A stretch of 17,813 bases of DNA, taken from NCBI GenBank assembly GCA_905373085.1, contig CAJPRR010000029.1, forward strand, positions 1 to 17,813. Reading direction: 5' to 3'. Position 1 is the first letter of the stretch. Each line of letters starts with the position of its first letter. Below are positions 6,641 to 13,862 of the stretch, piece after piece. A program made the translations under genes and the position numbers. This DNA comes from an uncultured Selenomonas sp. (GTDB lineage Bacteria > Bacillota > Negativicutes > Selenomonadales > Selenomonadaceae). The notes under the pieces were generated by a model. That model made no database searches and was not told the origin of the DNA. It saw only the letters and a program-made list of their open reading frames with translations.

Positions 6641-7095
6641 CGCCTCGCCCCCTTCTCCTTCGCTTTGAGCTTCATCAAAGCGATTTCGAGCGCCCCCAGA
6701 TAGCTCTCTGCACCGAAGCCCGCAACCTGTCCCATGACGACGGGCGCGATCACCGACGTATGTCGGAACTCCTCGCGCCGATGGATATTCGACAGATGGA
6801 TCTCGATGACGGGCACGGAAACGGCGGCGATCGCATCGCGCAGGGCGATGCTGTAGTGCGTGAAAGCGGCGGCGTTCAGCAGGATGAATTCCGCACTGCC
6901 CTCGGCATTCTGCACGGCGTCGACGAGCGCCCCCTCATGATTCGACTGGAAGAACTCGATGGCCGCACCCGCTTTTGCCGCACGCTCCCGCAGCGCCTCG
7001 CAGATGTCCGCAAGCGTCGCAGAGCCATAGATTTCCGGCTCGCGCTTTCCGAGAAGGTTGAGATTCGGCCCGTTCAGCACCAAGATTTTCGACAA
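6637..7095 (-). CDS. aroQ: Type II 3-dehydroquinate dehydratase
   Basis: AroQ converts 3-dehydroquinate to 3-dehydroshikimate in the shikimate pathway. The 152-residue protein begins SKILVLNGPNLNLLGKREP, the type II hallmark. The catalytic Arg18 and Tyr23 sit in KREPEIYG, Asn74 in LNAAAFTHYS, His100 in EIHLSNIH and Arg111 in EEFRHTS. The start is TTG at 7095, because GGGGGGAG lies 5 bases upstream and the protein then begins where family members do. Upstream in-frame alternatives (GTG at 7113, TTG at 7125) add residues with no family match. It starts 26 bases after acyP and its stop overlaps the M24 peptidase start (ATGA). Confidence 0.95.
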   Translation of the reverse strand: MSKILVLNGPNLNLLGKREPEIYGSATLADICEALRERAAKAGAAIEFFQSNHEGALVDAVQNAEGSAEFILLNAAAFTHYSIALRDAIAAVSVPVIEIHLSNIHRREEFRHTSVIAPVVMGQVAGFGAESYLGALEIALMKLKAKEKGARR

Positions 7096-7100
7096 GATTT

Positions 7101-7108
7101 CTCCCCCC
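7101..7108 (-). promoter_or_regulatory. Shine-Dalgarno site deciding the TTG start of aroQ
   Basis: GGGGGGAG on the minus strand ends 5 bases before TTG at 7095. It supports a short AroQ that starts at the conserved KILVLNGPN segment. Confidence 0.65.
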
Positions 7109-7121
7109 GTCACCAACGATT

Positions 7122-7406
7122 TCAATAGCGAATCACAAAATCCTGCTCATGCGCCGCCTTTTCCCTCGCCTCCGTGACAAGGCCGCTGACGCGAATGTAG
7201 CCGTTGCCCTGCCAAATCCTGTTCCAAAGCGCCTCGGCCGCCTCGGCCGTGCCCTGCACCTCCATCGTGACGGACCCGTCCTCCATGTTGCGCACCCAGC
7301 CGCAGAGGCCGAGATCCAGTGCATTCTGCTGCACAAAGAAGCGAAAGCCGACGCCCTGTACGCGCCCCTCGGCTCTGGCAAAGAAGCGCACCTTTTCCTT
7401 TTCCAT
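7122..7406 (-). CDS. acyP: Acylphosphatase
   Basis: Acylphosphatase hydrolyses carboxyl-phosphate bonds of small acyl phosphates such as carbamoyl phosphate. The 94-residue protein has the signature GRVQGVGFRFF, with catalytic Arg22, and GWVRNMEDGSV, with catalytic Asn40. The VTMEVQG strand and a C-terminal DFVIRY also match the family. The start could be ATG at 7406 (used here, after AAAGGG) or GTG at 7415, three codons earlier, which would overlap the U32 gene stop by two bases. Either way it is tightly coupled to that gene. The physiological substrate in this operon is unknown. Confidence 0.94.
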   Translation of the reverse strand: MEKEKVRFFARAEGRVQGVGFRFFVQQNALDLGLCGWVRNMEDGSVTMEVQGTAEAAEALWNRIWQGNGYIRVSGLVTEAREKAAHEQDFVIRY

Positions 7407-7411
7407 CACAT

Positions 7412-8689
7412 TCACCCTTTCTCCCTGCGGCGGCGCAGGATGGCATACTTCTCAACGGGCTTCTCCATGCGCAGATGCACGATCTGCTGCGCGTGAGCTG
7501 CCGTCGAAAGAGGTTCGCCCGCCTCGTCCCTCATCTCCGCCAAGCACTGGCAGAACGTCTCGCGCGTGGGCTGGAACACTTCGATCTCCTGCCCGACCTT
7601 CATGTTGTTGCGCTGCTCGACCATCGCCATGCGCGTCCTTTCATCATAATGGCGCACGAGTCCGACGAAGTCCGCCGTCTGCTCATATGAAGCGCTCGCA
7701 TAGATCTGGTCGCCCCCATCGGGCACATGGTCGAAGAAGCCGCTCGTGTAGATGCGGTGCGATACCTTCTGCAGCTCTTCGAGCCACGAATCGCGCAGAT
7801 GGAACGTCTGTCCCTCGGCGCAAGCGGCATCGATCGCCTCGCGATAGACCTTCGTGACGCTCGCCGCATAGTGGACGCTCTTCATGCGCCCCTCAATCTT
7901 CAAGCTGTCGAGTCCCATGGCGCAAAGCTCAGGCAAAAAAGGCAGGAGGCACAAGTCCTTGGAATTCATGATGTAGGCGCCGCGCTCGTCCTCCTCGATG
8001 GCGAAGACCTCGCCGGGACGATTCTCCTCCACGAGTCCATAGCGCCAGCGACACGCCTGCGCACACGCGCCGCGGTTCGCGTCGCGCCCCGTGAGGTAGC
8101 TGCTCAAAAGGCAGCGCCCCGAATATGATATGCACATCGCGCCGTGCACGAACATTTCCAGCTCGACCGTCGAGCGCGCACGAATCTCGGCGATCTCGGC
8201 ACGCGAAAGCTCGCGTGCGAGCACGACGCGCTCAGCGCCGAGCTTCTGCCAGGCGTCTGCCGTCACCCAATTCGTATTGTTCGCCTGCGTGCTGATATGG
8301 AGCGGCACTTTGGGCGCAAGCTCGCGTGCGAGCGAGAAGATGCCGAGGTCGGAGACGAGCAGGCCGTCGACATGGAGCGCAGCAAGGAAGGAAAGATACG
8401 CCGGAAGCTTTTTCAAATCCGCATTGTGCGCGAAGATATTGAGCGTCACATAGACTTTTCTGCCAAGCGCATGGGCAAAACGCACGCCTTCTTCCAACTC
8501 CGCCTCGCTGAAATTGCCGCCGAAGGCGCGCAGACCGAAGCTCTTGCCGCCCAGATAGACGGCGTCCGCTCCGTAGACGAGCGCCATCTTGAGCTTTTCC
8601 AAGTTGCCCGCCGGCGCCAGAAGCTCCGGCTTTTTCAGACATCCGTCACCTGTACTGCAGGATAAAGCCCCTTTTCCCCGCAGGCTCAT
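7412..8689 (-). CDS. U32 family protein, probably tRNA uridine hydroxylation (TrhP-like)
   Basis: A 425-residue protein of peptidase family U32. It opens with KKPELLAPAGNLEKLKMAL, a TIM-barrel start, and contains the signature EMFVHGAMCISYSGRCLLSSY, followed by GRDANRGACAQACRW with its conserved cysteines. The C-terminal part has a beta-rich domain. Many U32 members are not proteases: E. coli YegQ and B. subtilis YrrN/YrrO (TrhP) are needed to form 5-hydroxyuridine at tRNA position 34, using prephenate. B. subtilis has yrrL (mltG) upstream of yrrN and yrrO, and here mltG is directly upstream, so a YrrO-like role is most likely. ATG at 8689 abuts the mltG stop (TAG-ATG). The first 18 residues are poorly conserved, but no better in-frame start was found. 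Confidence 0.88.
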   Translation of the reverse strand: MSLRGKGALSCSTGDGCLKKPELLAPAGNLEKLKMALVYGADAVYLGGKSFGLRAFGGNFSEAELEEGVRFAHALGRKVYVTLNIFAHNADLKKLPAYLSFLAALHVDGLLVSDLGIFSLARELAPKVPLHISTQANNTNWVTADAWQKLGAERVVLARELSRAEIAEIRARSTVELEMFVHGAMCISYSGRCLLSSYLTGRDANRGACAQACRWRYGLVEENRPGEVFAIEEDERGAYIMNSKDLCLLPFLPELCAMGLDSLKIEGRMKSVHYAASVTKVYREAIDAACAEGQTFHLRDSWLEELQKVSHRIYTSGFFDHVPDGGDQIYASASYEQTADFVGLVRHYDERTRMAMVEQRNNMKVGQEIEVFQPTRETFCQCLAEMRDEAGEPLSTAAHAQQIVHLRMEKPVEKYAILRRRREKG

Positions 8690-9937
8690 CTAGCGCACCT
8701 TCTGCACGATGGCGTCGTGCTCCTCGTACGTATGGGAATAGTAATTGTGCCCTTCCCTGTCCGCGACGAAATAGAGGTAGTCCGTATCCGCCGGCCAGAG
8801 CACGGCCTCGATGGACGCCGTGCCGGGATTGGCGACAGGACCGGGCGGCAGTCCCCTGTGCTGATAGGTGTTGTACGGCGAATCCATCTCCGTGTCCTTG
8901 AGGGTCACGTCCTCCTTCGGCGCATCGAGCAGGTACTGCAATGTCGCATCCGACTGCAGCGGCATGCCGATGGCGAGGCGCTTCAAGAAGACCTGCGCGA
9001 TGAGCGCACGATCTTCCTCGTAGCGCGCCTCCTTCTCCACGAGCGAGGCGAGGATAATGAGTTCATAGATGCTCAGGTTCTCCTCCTTCGCACGCTCGCG
9101 CATCTTGCGCGTGAGCCGCTGGTCGAAATCGTGCGCCATCATCGCGAGGATGCCGTCGACCGTGATGTCGCCGTCGACCTCGTATGTATCGGGGAAGAGA
9201 AAGCCCTCGGCATAGTAACGCGCCTTGTCGCTCTTTTCTATATAGTCGTAAGGCGCATAATGCTTCGCCGCCTTCAGAAAATCGTCCTTCCGCGCGATGC
9301 CTTTCGCATCGAGGCGCTTGGCAATGTCCTCGACGGTGAAGCCCTCGGGAATCGTGAAGCGCACCTGCACCGTCTGCCCTTCGACCAAGACCTGCAGTAC
9401 ATCGCGCGGCTCCATATTCGTACGGAGCGCATACGTGCCGACCTTGAAGGCGTCATCCGCGCCGTTCATTTTCGCCGCCAGCCAAAACTTGAAGCGGCTA
9501 TGTATAACGCCGCGCCTTTCGAGCATCTCTGCCACATCATCGGCGCTCATGCCTGCACGAACCGTGACATAGACGTCCTCCTGCTCCTCCGAGACGGGCG
9601 CTGCCGGCGAAAGGGCGTAAGAAAAAAGACCGAGCAGCAGGAAGAAAAAGAGTGCGGGCGGCAAAACGTACTTTTTCATATATCCCGTCCAATCTTCGGG
9701 AGGAAGGCGGCGCATCTCATCGAAGGAAAGGCTCTTCGCCCAAGAGAGGAAGATTTCCTGCGTCCACACCACGCACACGAGGAAGAGCGCCAGAGCCTTG
9801 CCAAGGTACGCCAGAGCCGTCGTTCCGAGACTCTTTTCCTCGTCGTCTTTCTCGGGTGCAGCAAAAAGCATTCTTTTGAGACGCTCGCCCCATGGCGCAA
9901 GAAAATCCGGCAGCCGCAAAACAACATCCCCTTCCAT
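8690..9937 (-). CDS. mltG: Endolytic murein transglycosylase MltG
   Basis: MltG cleaves nascent glycan strands at the membrane and sets their length. The 415-residue protein carries a LysM-like region (about 120-200) and the YceG catalytic domain. The putative catalytic Glu301 lies in ASLVEKEARYEEDR, followed by RLAIGMPLQSDATLQY, SPYNTYQHRGLPPGPVANPG and YLYFVADREGHNYYS. A hydrophobic segment at about 90-109 should be the membrane anchor. An additional hydrophobic stretch at about 41-58 is unusual. Upstream frames up to 10009 cross a near-consensus promoter and are rejected. ATG at 9937 leaves a leader of only about 8-10 bases. TTG at 9919, with AAGGGG 8 bases before it, is a plausible alternative. 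The U32 gene follows immediately. Confidence 0.93.
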   Translation of the reverse strand: MEGDVVLRLPDFLAPWGERLKRMLFAAPEKDDEEKSLGTTALAYLGKALALFLVCVVWTQEIFLSWAKSLSFDEMRRLPPEDWTGYMKKYVLPPALFFFLLLGLFSYALSPAAPVSEEQEDVYVTVRAGMSADDVAEMLERRGVIHSRFKFWLAAKMNGADDAFKVGTYALRTNMEPRDVLQVLVEGQTVQVRFTIPEGFTVEDIAKRLDAKGIARKDDFLKAAKHYAPYDYIEKSDKARYYAEGFLFPDTYEVDGDITVDGILAMMAHDFDQRLTRKMRERAKEENLSIYELIILASLVEKEARYEEDRALIAQVFLKRLAIGMPLQSDATLQYLLDAPKEDVTLKDTEMDSPYNTYQHRGLPPGPVANPGTASIEAVLWPADTDYLYFVADREGHNYYSHTYEEHDAIVQKVR

Positions 9938-9952
9938 TCCATTTCCAGTCTT

Positions 9953-9981
9953 ATTATACGCAATAGCCGTAAAAATTACAA
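9953..9981 (-). promoter_or_regulatory. Sigma-A type promoter for mltG
   Basis: The minus strand has TTGTAA at 9976-9981, a 17-base spacer and TATAAT at 9953-9958, a perfect -10 box and a 4-of-6 match to the -35 box. The expected transcript start is near 9944-9946, only about 10 bases before the mltG ATG (9937). This is the strongest promoter seen in the window and probably starts the mltG-to-dxs run. Confidence 0.75.
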
Positions 9982-10106
9982 CAGGCATAGAAAAAGCCGT
10001 ATGTGTCAAAATGTTTTCGGCAGGCGCTTTTTAGCGTGAAGCCCCAAGAGGTCAAGCCGAAGGCGCAGATGTGTGAAGATGGCGCGCTGAATTTATCAAT
10101 GCTTGC
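9982..10106. other. addA-mltG spacer, no gene seen
   Basis: Between the addA stop and the mltG promoter no coding region, RNA gene or convincing terminator is visible. A 4-bp stem (CGCT/AGCG with an AAAA loop) near 10025-10036 lacks a U-tract. A TTGACA hexamer at 10004-10009 (minus strand) has no fitting -10 box. addA transcripts may read through into mltG. Confidence 0.5.
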
Positions 10107-13100
10107 CTACAGCTGCACGACACTGCCGTCCTGCAGCAGGTAGAGGCAGCGCTCCGCCACCTTGCGGCCCAAGATCGCTTCCACGGCTTCCGTGTAAATC
10201 TCGATCTGCAGGCGGTACTTCTCTCGCACGGCTGCGGGACGCGTGTTCTTGTCCGTCTTGTAGTCCAAGAGCACGAGCGCGCCAGCTTCGTCCTCGAAGA
10301 GCACGTCGATGACGCCTTGGACGAAGATCCGCGCCTCGGACTCAGCTTCGGGGTAGAAGTGATGCGCTTCGAGGCGGCGGCTGAAGGGAAGCTCGCGCCA
10401 GAGGCGCCGTGCCTTCTTCATGCGCGTGCCGAGCGGCGACTGCAGGAAGGATGCGACGGCGTCGAGGCGGACGGCTTTCGCCTGTTCGGGCAGAAGCAGC
10501 TCCTTTTCCACCATATTCGCCAGCTGCTTTTCCAGACCCTCACGGCTAACATCGCCCGCGAGGTCGATATGCTGCAATACGGCGTGCATAAGCGTGCCGT
10601 ATTCCGCCGCAGAAAGTCCCGCCTTTTCCTGCATGAAATCGGGGCGTTTGAATACATTCTTGGAACTGCCATGCACTTCTTTCAACGGCGTATAGGCCTT
10701 CTCCTCCGCCGCATCTTCGACGGAGAAGCGACGCTTGAGTTCCGTGACGGAGAGCTTCGCCGGCACGTTATCGACGCCGTGCGGCGCGTACTGCCAAGCG
10801 AGCATCTGCTCGACAGCGTCCTTTTCCTCGCTCGCTTCCAAAGGCTCTCTCCTGCGCAGTTTCTCGAATAATTCGTCGTCTTCGGCGACGGCGGCGCTGA
10901 CGCTCGCGACAGCAGAGGCCGGCACGATTTCCACCTGCCAGCGCGAGTCGTCCTCGCCTTCGGGTGCGACGCGCTTTTCGAGGAGCGCGGCCTTCTCCCG
11001 AAGGGGTGCGCCGTCCGCATGGCGTGCGACGGTCATGCCGAGCCAGTCGAGGAAGGAGTTTGCCGCAAGCGCCGCATGGGCGGGAAGCGCACGCTCCGTC
11101 TGCGTGACGAAAGTGCACCAGCCCTCTGCGCATGCAGCAAGCTTCTTCGTCGAGCCGACGAGGATGAGCTTTTCCCTCGCACGCGTCATCGCCACATAGA
11201 GGACGCGCAGTTCCTCCGCCTTGCTCTCGCGCTTGATGCGCTCGGCGACCGCCTCCCGCGCAAACGTCGAGTAGCGAAGCGACTTCTCGCGCTCCGTACG
11301 GTAGAGTCCAAGCCCCAGTTCACGGTGCATGAGGAGGTCCTGCGACGCATCTTGCATGTTGAATTTCGAGCCGAGTCCCGCGACGATGACGACGGGAAAT
11401 TCCAGTCCCTTGCTCTTATGAATCGTCATGATGCGCACGACGTCCTCTCCTTCGCCGAGCGTGCGTGCGGCGGAGAGGTCGGTTTCCATCTGCTGCATCT
11501 TCTCAATGAAGCGCAGGAAGCGGAAGAGTCCGCGAAAGTTCGTCTCTTCATAGTCGCGTGCGCGGTCGGCGAGCATGCGCAGGTTCGCTTGGCGAAGAAG
11601 CCCGCCCGCCATGCCGCCGACGTAGTCGTAGTAGCCCGTATCACGGTAAATCTGCCAGATGAGTTCGGGCACGCTGACGCGCCGCACGAGGTCGCGCCAA
11701 CCTTTGAGAAGCCGCAGAAAGGCGTCGACCTTTTCACGCAAAGATGCAGAGAATTTCGCTGCAGGGTCATTGACGACGAGGAGCGCGCCGAAGATGTCCT
11801 CTTCGAGCGCGGCGAGCCGAAGCTCCGCCAGTTCGCTGACCGACAGTCCGACGATCGGCGAGCAGAGCGCCGCCGCGAGCGGCACGTCCTGACGCGCATT
11901 GTCGATGACGGCGAGCACGGCGAGCACGACGCGCACCTCCGTCGCCTGGAAATAGCCGGCATCGAGCGTCGCATACGCGGGAATGTCGGCATCGCGCAGC
12001 GTTTCGAGGAGAATGTCCGCCTTGGTGCGCACAGCACGCAGGAGGATCACGATGTCACGCCAGCGCAGCGCACGATAGCCGTCCTTATCGGCGACGAGAG
12101 CACCACTCGCCATCAGTTCCCGCACGCGCCGTGCGATGAACGCCGCCTCCAGAGCGAAGCCCTTGAGTTCTTCTTCCTCCTCACCATCCGGCGTCTCTGC
12201 ACCGCCATCTGCCACAGCCGAAGTTTCCGCCTTTTCCTCGTCCTCTTCTTCAGGCTCAACAGACGATTCGGCGTCACTCTCGATGATATGCAGCTCGACC
12301 GCACCCGCAAGGCTCTTTGGCGAATCTTCAGGATAGAGCGCCGCAAAGTGCAGCGCCGCGGCATCGTCGTATGTAAGCTCCATCGCCTCGGGCGTCATGA
12401 GCTGCGAGAAGATCCAGTTCACAGCCGCAAGCACGCCCGCGCGGCTGCGGTAGTTCTCCGAGAGGTCGATGCGTGCATACTTCTCGCCCAAGGTCGGATA
12501 CTCGCGCTGCTTCTTGAGGAAGAGCTGCGGGTCGGCAAGGCGAAAGCGATAGATGCTCTGCTTGACGTCGCCGACGGCAAAGAGGTTGTCATCACGCGCG
12601 ACGAGGGAGAGAATCGCCTCCTGCACGCCGTTCGTGTCCTGATACTCGTCAACCATGACTTCCTCATACTTCTCGCGCAGGGCGAGCGCCTGCGCCGAGG
12701 GGCGAAGCTCTCCCTCCGATGCATCCTTGTCGCAGAGGACGGCGAGCGCGAAATGCTCCAAGTCGTTGAAATCGACGACGCCGCGCTCCTTCTTCGCCGC
12801 CTGAAAAGAGGCGGTGAAATCCTTGACGACATCGACGATGGCATGAGCCAGGCCCGAAAGAGCGCGAAGATCGTCGAGAAGCTCCTCTTCCGTCGCATGA
12901 AAATACGTGTCCCTGAGCTTTTTGATACGCTGTTTCACGCGATCGCGCGGCTGCGTAAAGAGACGCTTCGCCTCCTCCTTTTCCTCCTCGTCCATGCCTT
13001 TGGGGAAGCTCATCCTCGCATGAGCATACGAAGAGAACGCCTGGCGCAGTCCTTCCCAATCCCTTGCCGCCAAGGCGTCGAGCAGGTCTTTAAGGATTTT

Positions 13101-13862
13101 CTCGTCCCCCTCCAATGCAGCATGGCACGTCTCATAGCCGAGCGCCGCCGCCTTCTCGACGAGCCGCTCGATAGCGGCGAGACCGGCAGCAAGCTCAAAG
13201 GAAATCTGCGCGAGCACGGACTGCGCCCACGGCGTATCGAGAAGACGCTGCTGCTCTGCGAGGTCAAAGCTCTCAGCGAGCGAATCGAGCCAGCGCGAGG
13301 GAAAGGGCTGACTGCACGAAAAGGCATAGAGGCGCAATACCATGGCATAGAGAGCTTCATCGCCGTGCTCCGTACCGTAAGCGGCGGCAAAGGAAAGGAA
13401 ATCCTCCTGTGCTTCGTCATACTTTTTTTCAAAGACTTCTTCGAGCGCATCCTGCTGCAACAGACGCCTCTCCTGCTCGTTTGCAAGGCGAAACTTCGGA
13501 TCGAGGTCGATGACGGAAAAGTTGCGCCGAATGACGTTCTGGCAGAAGGCGTGAAGCGTCGAAATCGAGGCGTTGGAAAGGAGCGCCAGCTGGCGCTCAA
13601 GCTTCGGCGACGCCGTGCCCTTGGCGATTTCCTGCGCGAGAGCCGCTTCGATGCGCTCGCGCATCTCGGCGGCAGCGGCGTTCGTAAAGGTGACGACGAG
13701 AAGCCGATCGACGTCCGTCTCCCCTTGCAGGATACGGCGGATGATGCGCTCGACGAGCACCGATGTCTTGCCCGATCCGGCGGCCGCCGCGACGAGCAGA
13801 TTCTTGCCCCTTTCCTCGATCGCCCGTAGCTGTGCCGCAGACCATTTGCGTGCGTCGCTCAT
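10107..13862 (-). CDS. addA: ATP-dependent helicase/nuclease subunit A
   Basis: AddA is the UvrD-like SF1A motor and nuclease of AddAB, which processes double-strand breaks and loads RecA after Chi recognition. The 1251-residue protein has Walker A AAAAGSGKT at 25-33, Walker B VDEYQDT with Asp405-Glu406, GDVKQSIYRFR soon after, IMTIHKSKGLEFPVVIVAG near 860, LYVAMTRAREKLILVGS, and a RecB-type nuclease domain with GTLMHAVLQHI and Asp1200-Tyr1201-Lys1202 in LLDYKTD. The length is close to B. subtilis AddA. An acidic stretch at 528-565 is unusual. ATG at 13862 (MSDARKWS) is preceded by AGGAGG 7 bases upstream and overlaps the addB stop as ATGA; a 45-codon upstream extension falls inside addB and is rejected. 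Confidence 0.97.
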   Translation of the reverse strand: MSDARKWSAAQLRAIEERGKNLLVAAAAGSGKTSVLVERIIRRILQGETDVDRLLVVTFTNAAAAEMRERIEAALAQEIAKGTASPKLERQLALLSNASISTLHAFCQNVIRRNFSVIDLDPKFRLANEQERRLLQQDALEEVFEKKYDEAQEDFLSFAAAYGTEHGDEALYAMVLRLYAFSCSQPFPSRWLDSLAESFDLAEQQRLLDTPWAQSVLAQISFELAAGLAAIERLVEKAAALGYETCHAALEGDEKILKDLLDALAARDWEGLRQAFSSYAHARMSFPKGMDEEEKEEAKRLFTQPRDRVKQRIKKLRDTYFHATEEELLDDLRALSGLAHAIVDVVKDFTASFQAAKKERGVVDFNDLEHFALAVLCDKDASEGELRPSAQALALREKYEEVMVDEYQDTNGVQEAILSLVARDDNLFAVGDVKQSIYRFRLADPQLFLKKQREYPTLGEKYARIDLSENYRSRAGVLAAVNWIFSQLMTPEAMELTYDDAAALHFAALYPEDSPKSLAGAVELHIIESDAESSVEPEEEDEEKAETSAVADGGAETPDGEEEEELKGFALEAAFIARRVRELMASGALVADKDGYRALRWRDIVILLRAVRTKADILLETLRDADIPAYATLDAGYFQATEVRVVLAVLAVIDNARQDVPLAAALCSPIVGLSVSELAELRLAALEEDIFGALLVVNDPAAKFSASLREKVDAFLRLLKGWRDLVRRVSVPELIWQIYRDTGYYDYVGGMAGGLLRQANLRMLADRARDYEETNFRGLFRFLRFIEKMQQMETDLSAARTLGEGEDVVRIMTIHKSKGLEFPVVIVAGLGSKFNMQDASQDLLMHRELGLGLYRTEREKSLRYSTFAREAVAERIKRESKAEELRVLYVAMTRAREKLILVGSTKKLAACAEGWCTFVTQTERALPAHAALAANSFLDWLGMTVARHADGAPLREKAALLEKRVAPEGEDDSRWQVEIVPASAVASVSAAVAEDDELFEKLRRREPLEASEEKDAVEQMLAWQYAPHGVDNVPAKLSVTELKRRFSVEDAAEEKAYTPLKEVHGSSKNVFKRPDFMQEKAGLSAAEYGTLMHAVLQHIDLAGDVSREGLEKQLANMVEKELLLPEQAKAVRLDAVASFLQSPLGTRMKKARRLWRELPFSRRLEAHHFYPEAESEARIFVQGVIDVLFEDEAGALVLLDYKTDKNTRPAAVREKYRLQIEIYTEAVEAILGRKVAERCLYLLQDGSVVQL

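Noticed and set aside
9938..10009. Upstream extension of mltG to a start near 10009
   Set aside because: The region contains the TTGTAA-17-TATAAT promoter, and the extra residues match no MltG feature, so it is upstream of the transcript.
10004..10009. Consensus -35 hexamer TTGACA on the minus strand
   Set aside because: No -10-like sequence lies 16-18 bases downstream; the promoter with TATAAT further downstream explains mltG better.
10010..10106. Possible terminator behind addA
   Set aside because: Only 3-4 bp stems without a U-tract are visible, too weak to call.
11019..13829. A 936-codon open frame on the plus strand opposite addA
   Set aside because: It is exactly in codon register with addA, so it stays open only because addA avoids the codons TTA, CTA and TCA, as expected in a GC-rich genome. 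The translation is Arg- and Leu-rich and matches no family; addA carries full helicase and nuclease motifs.
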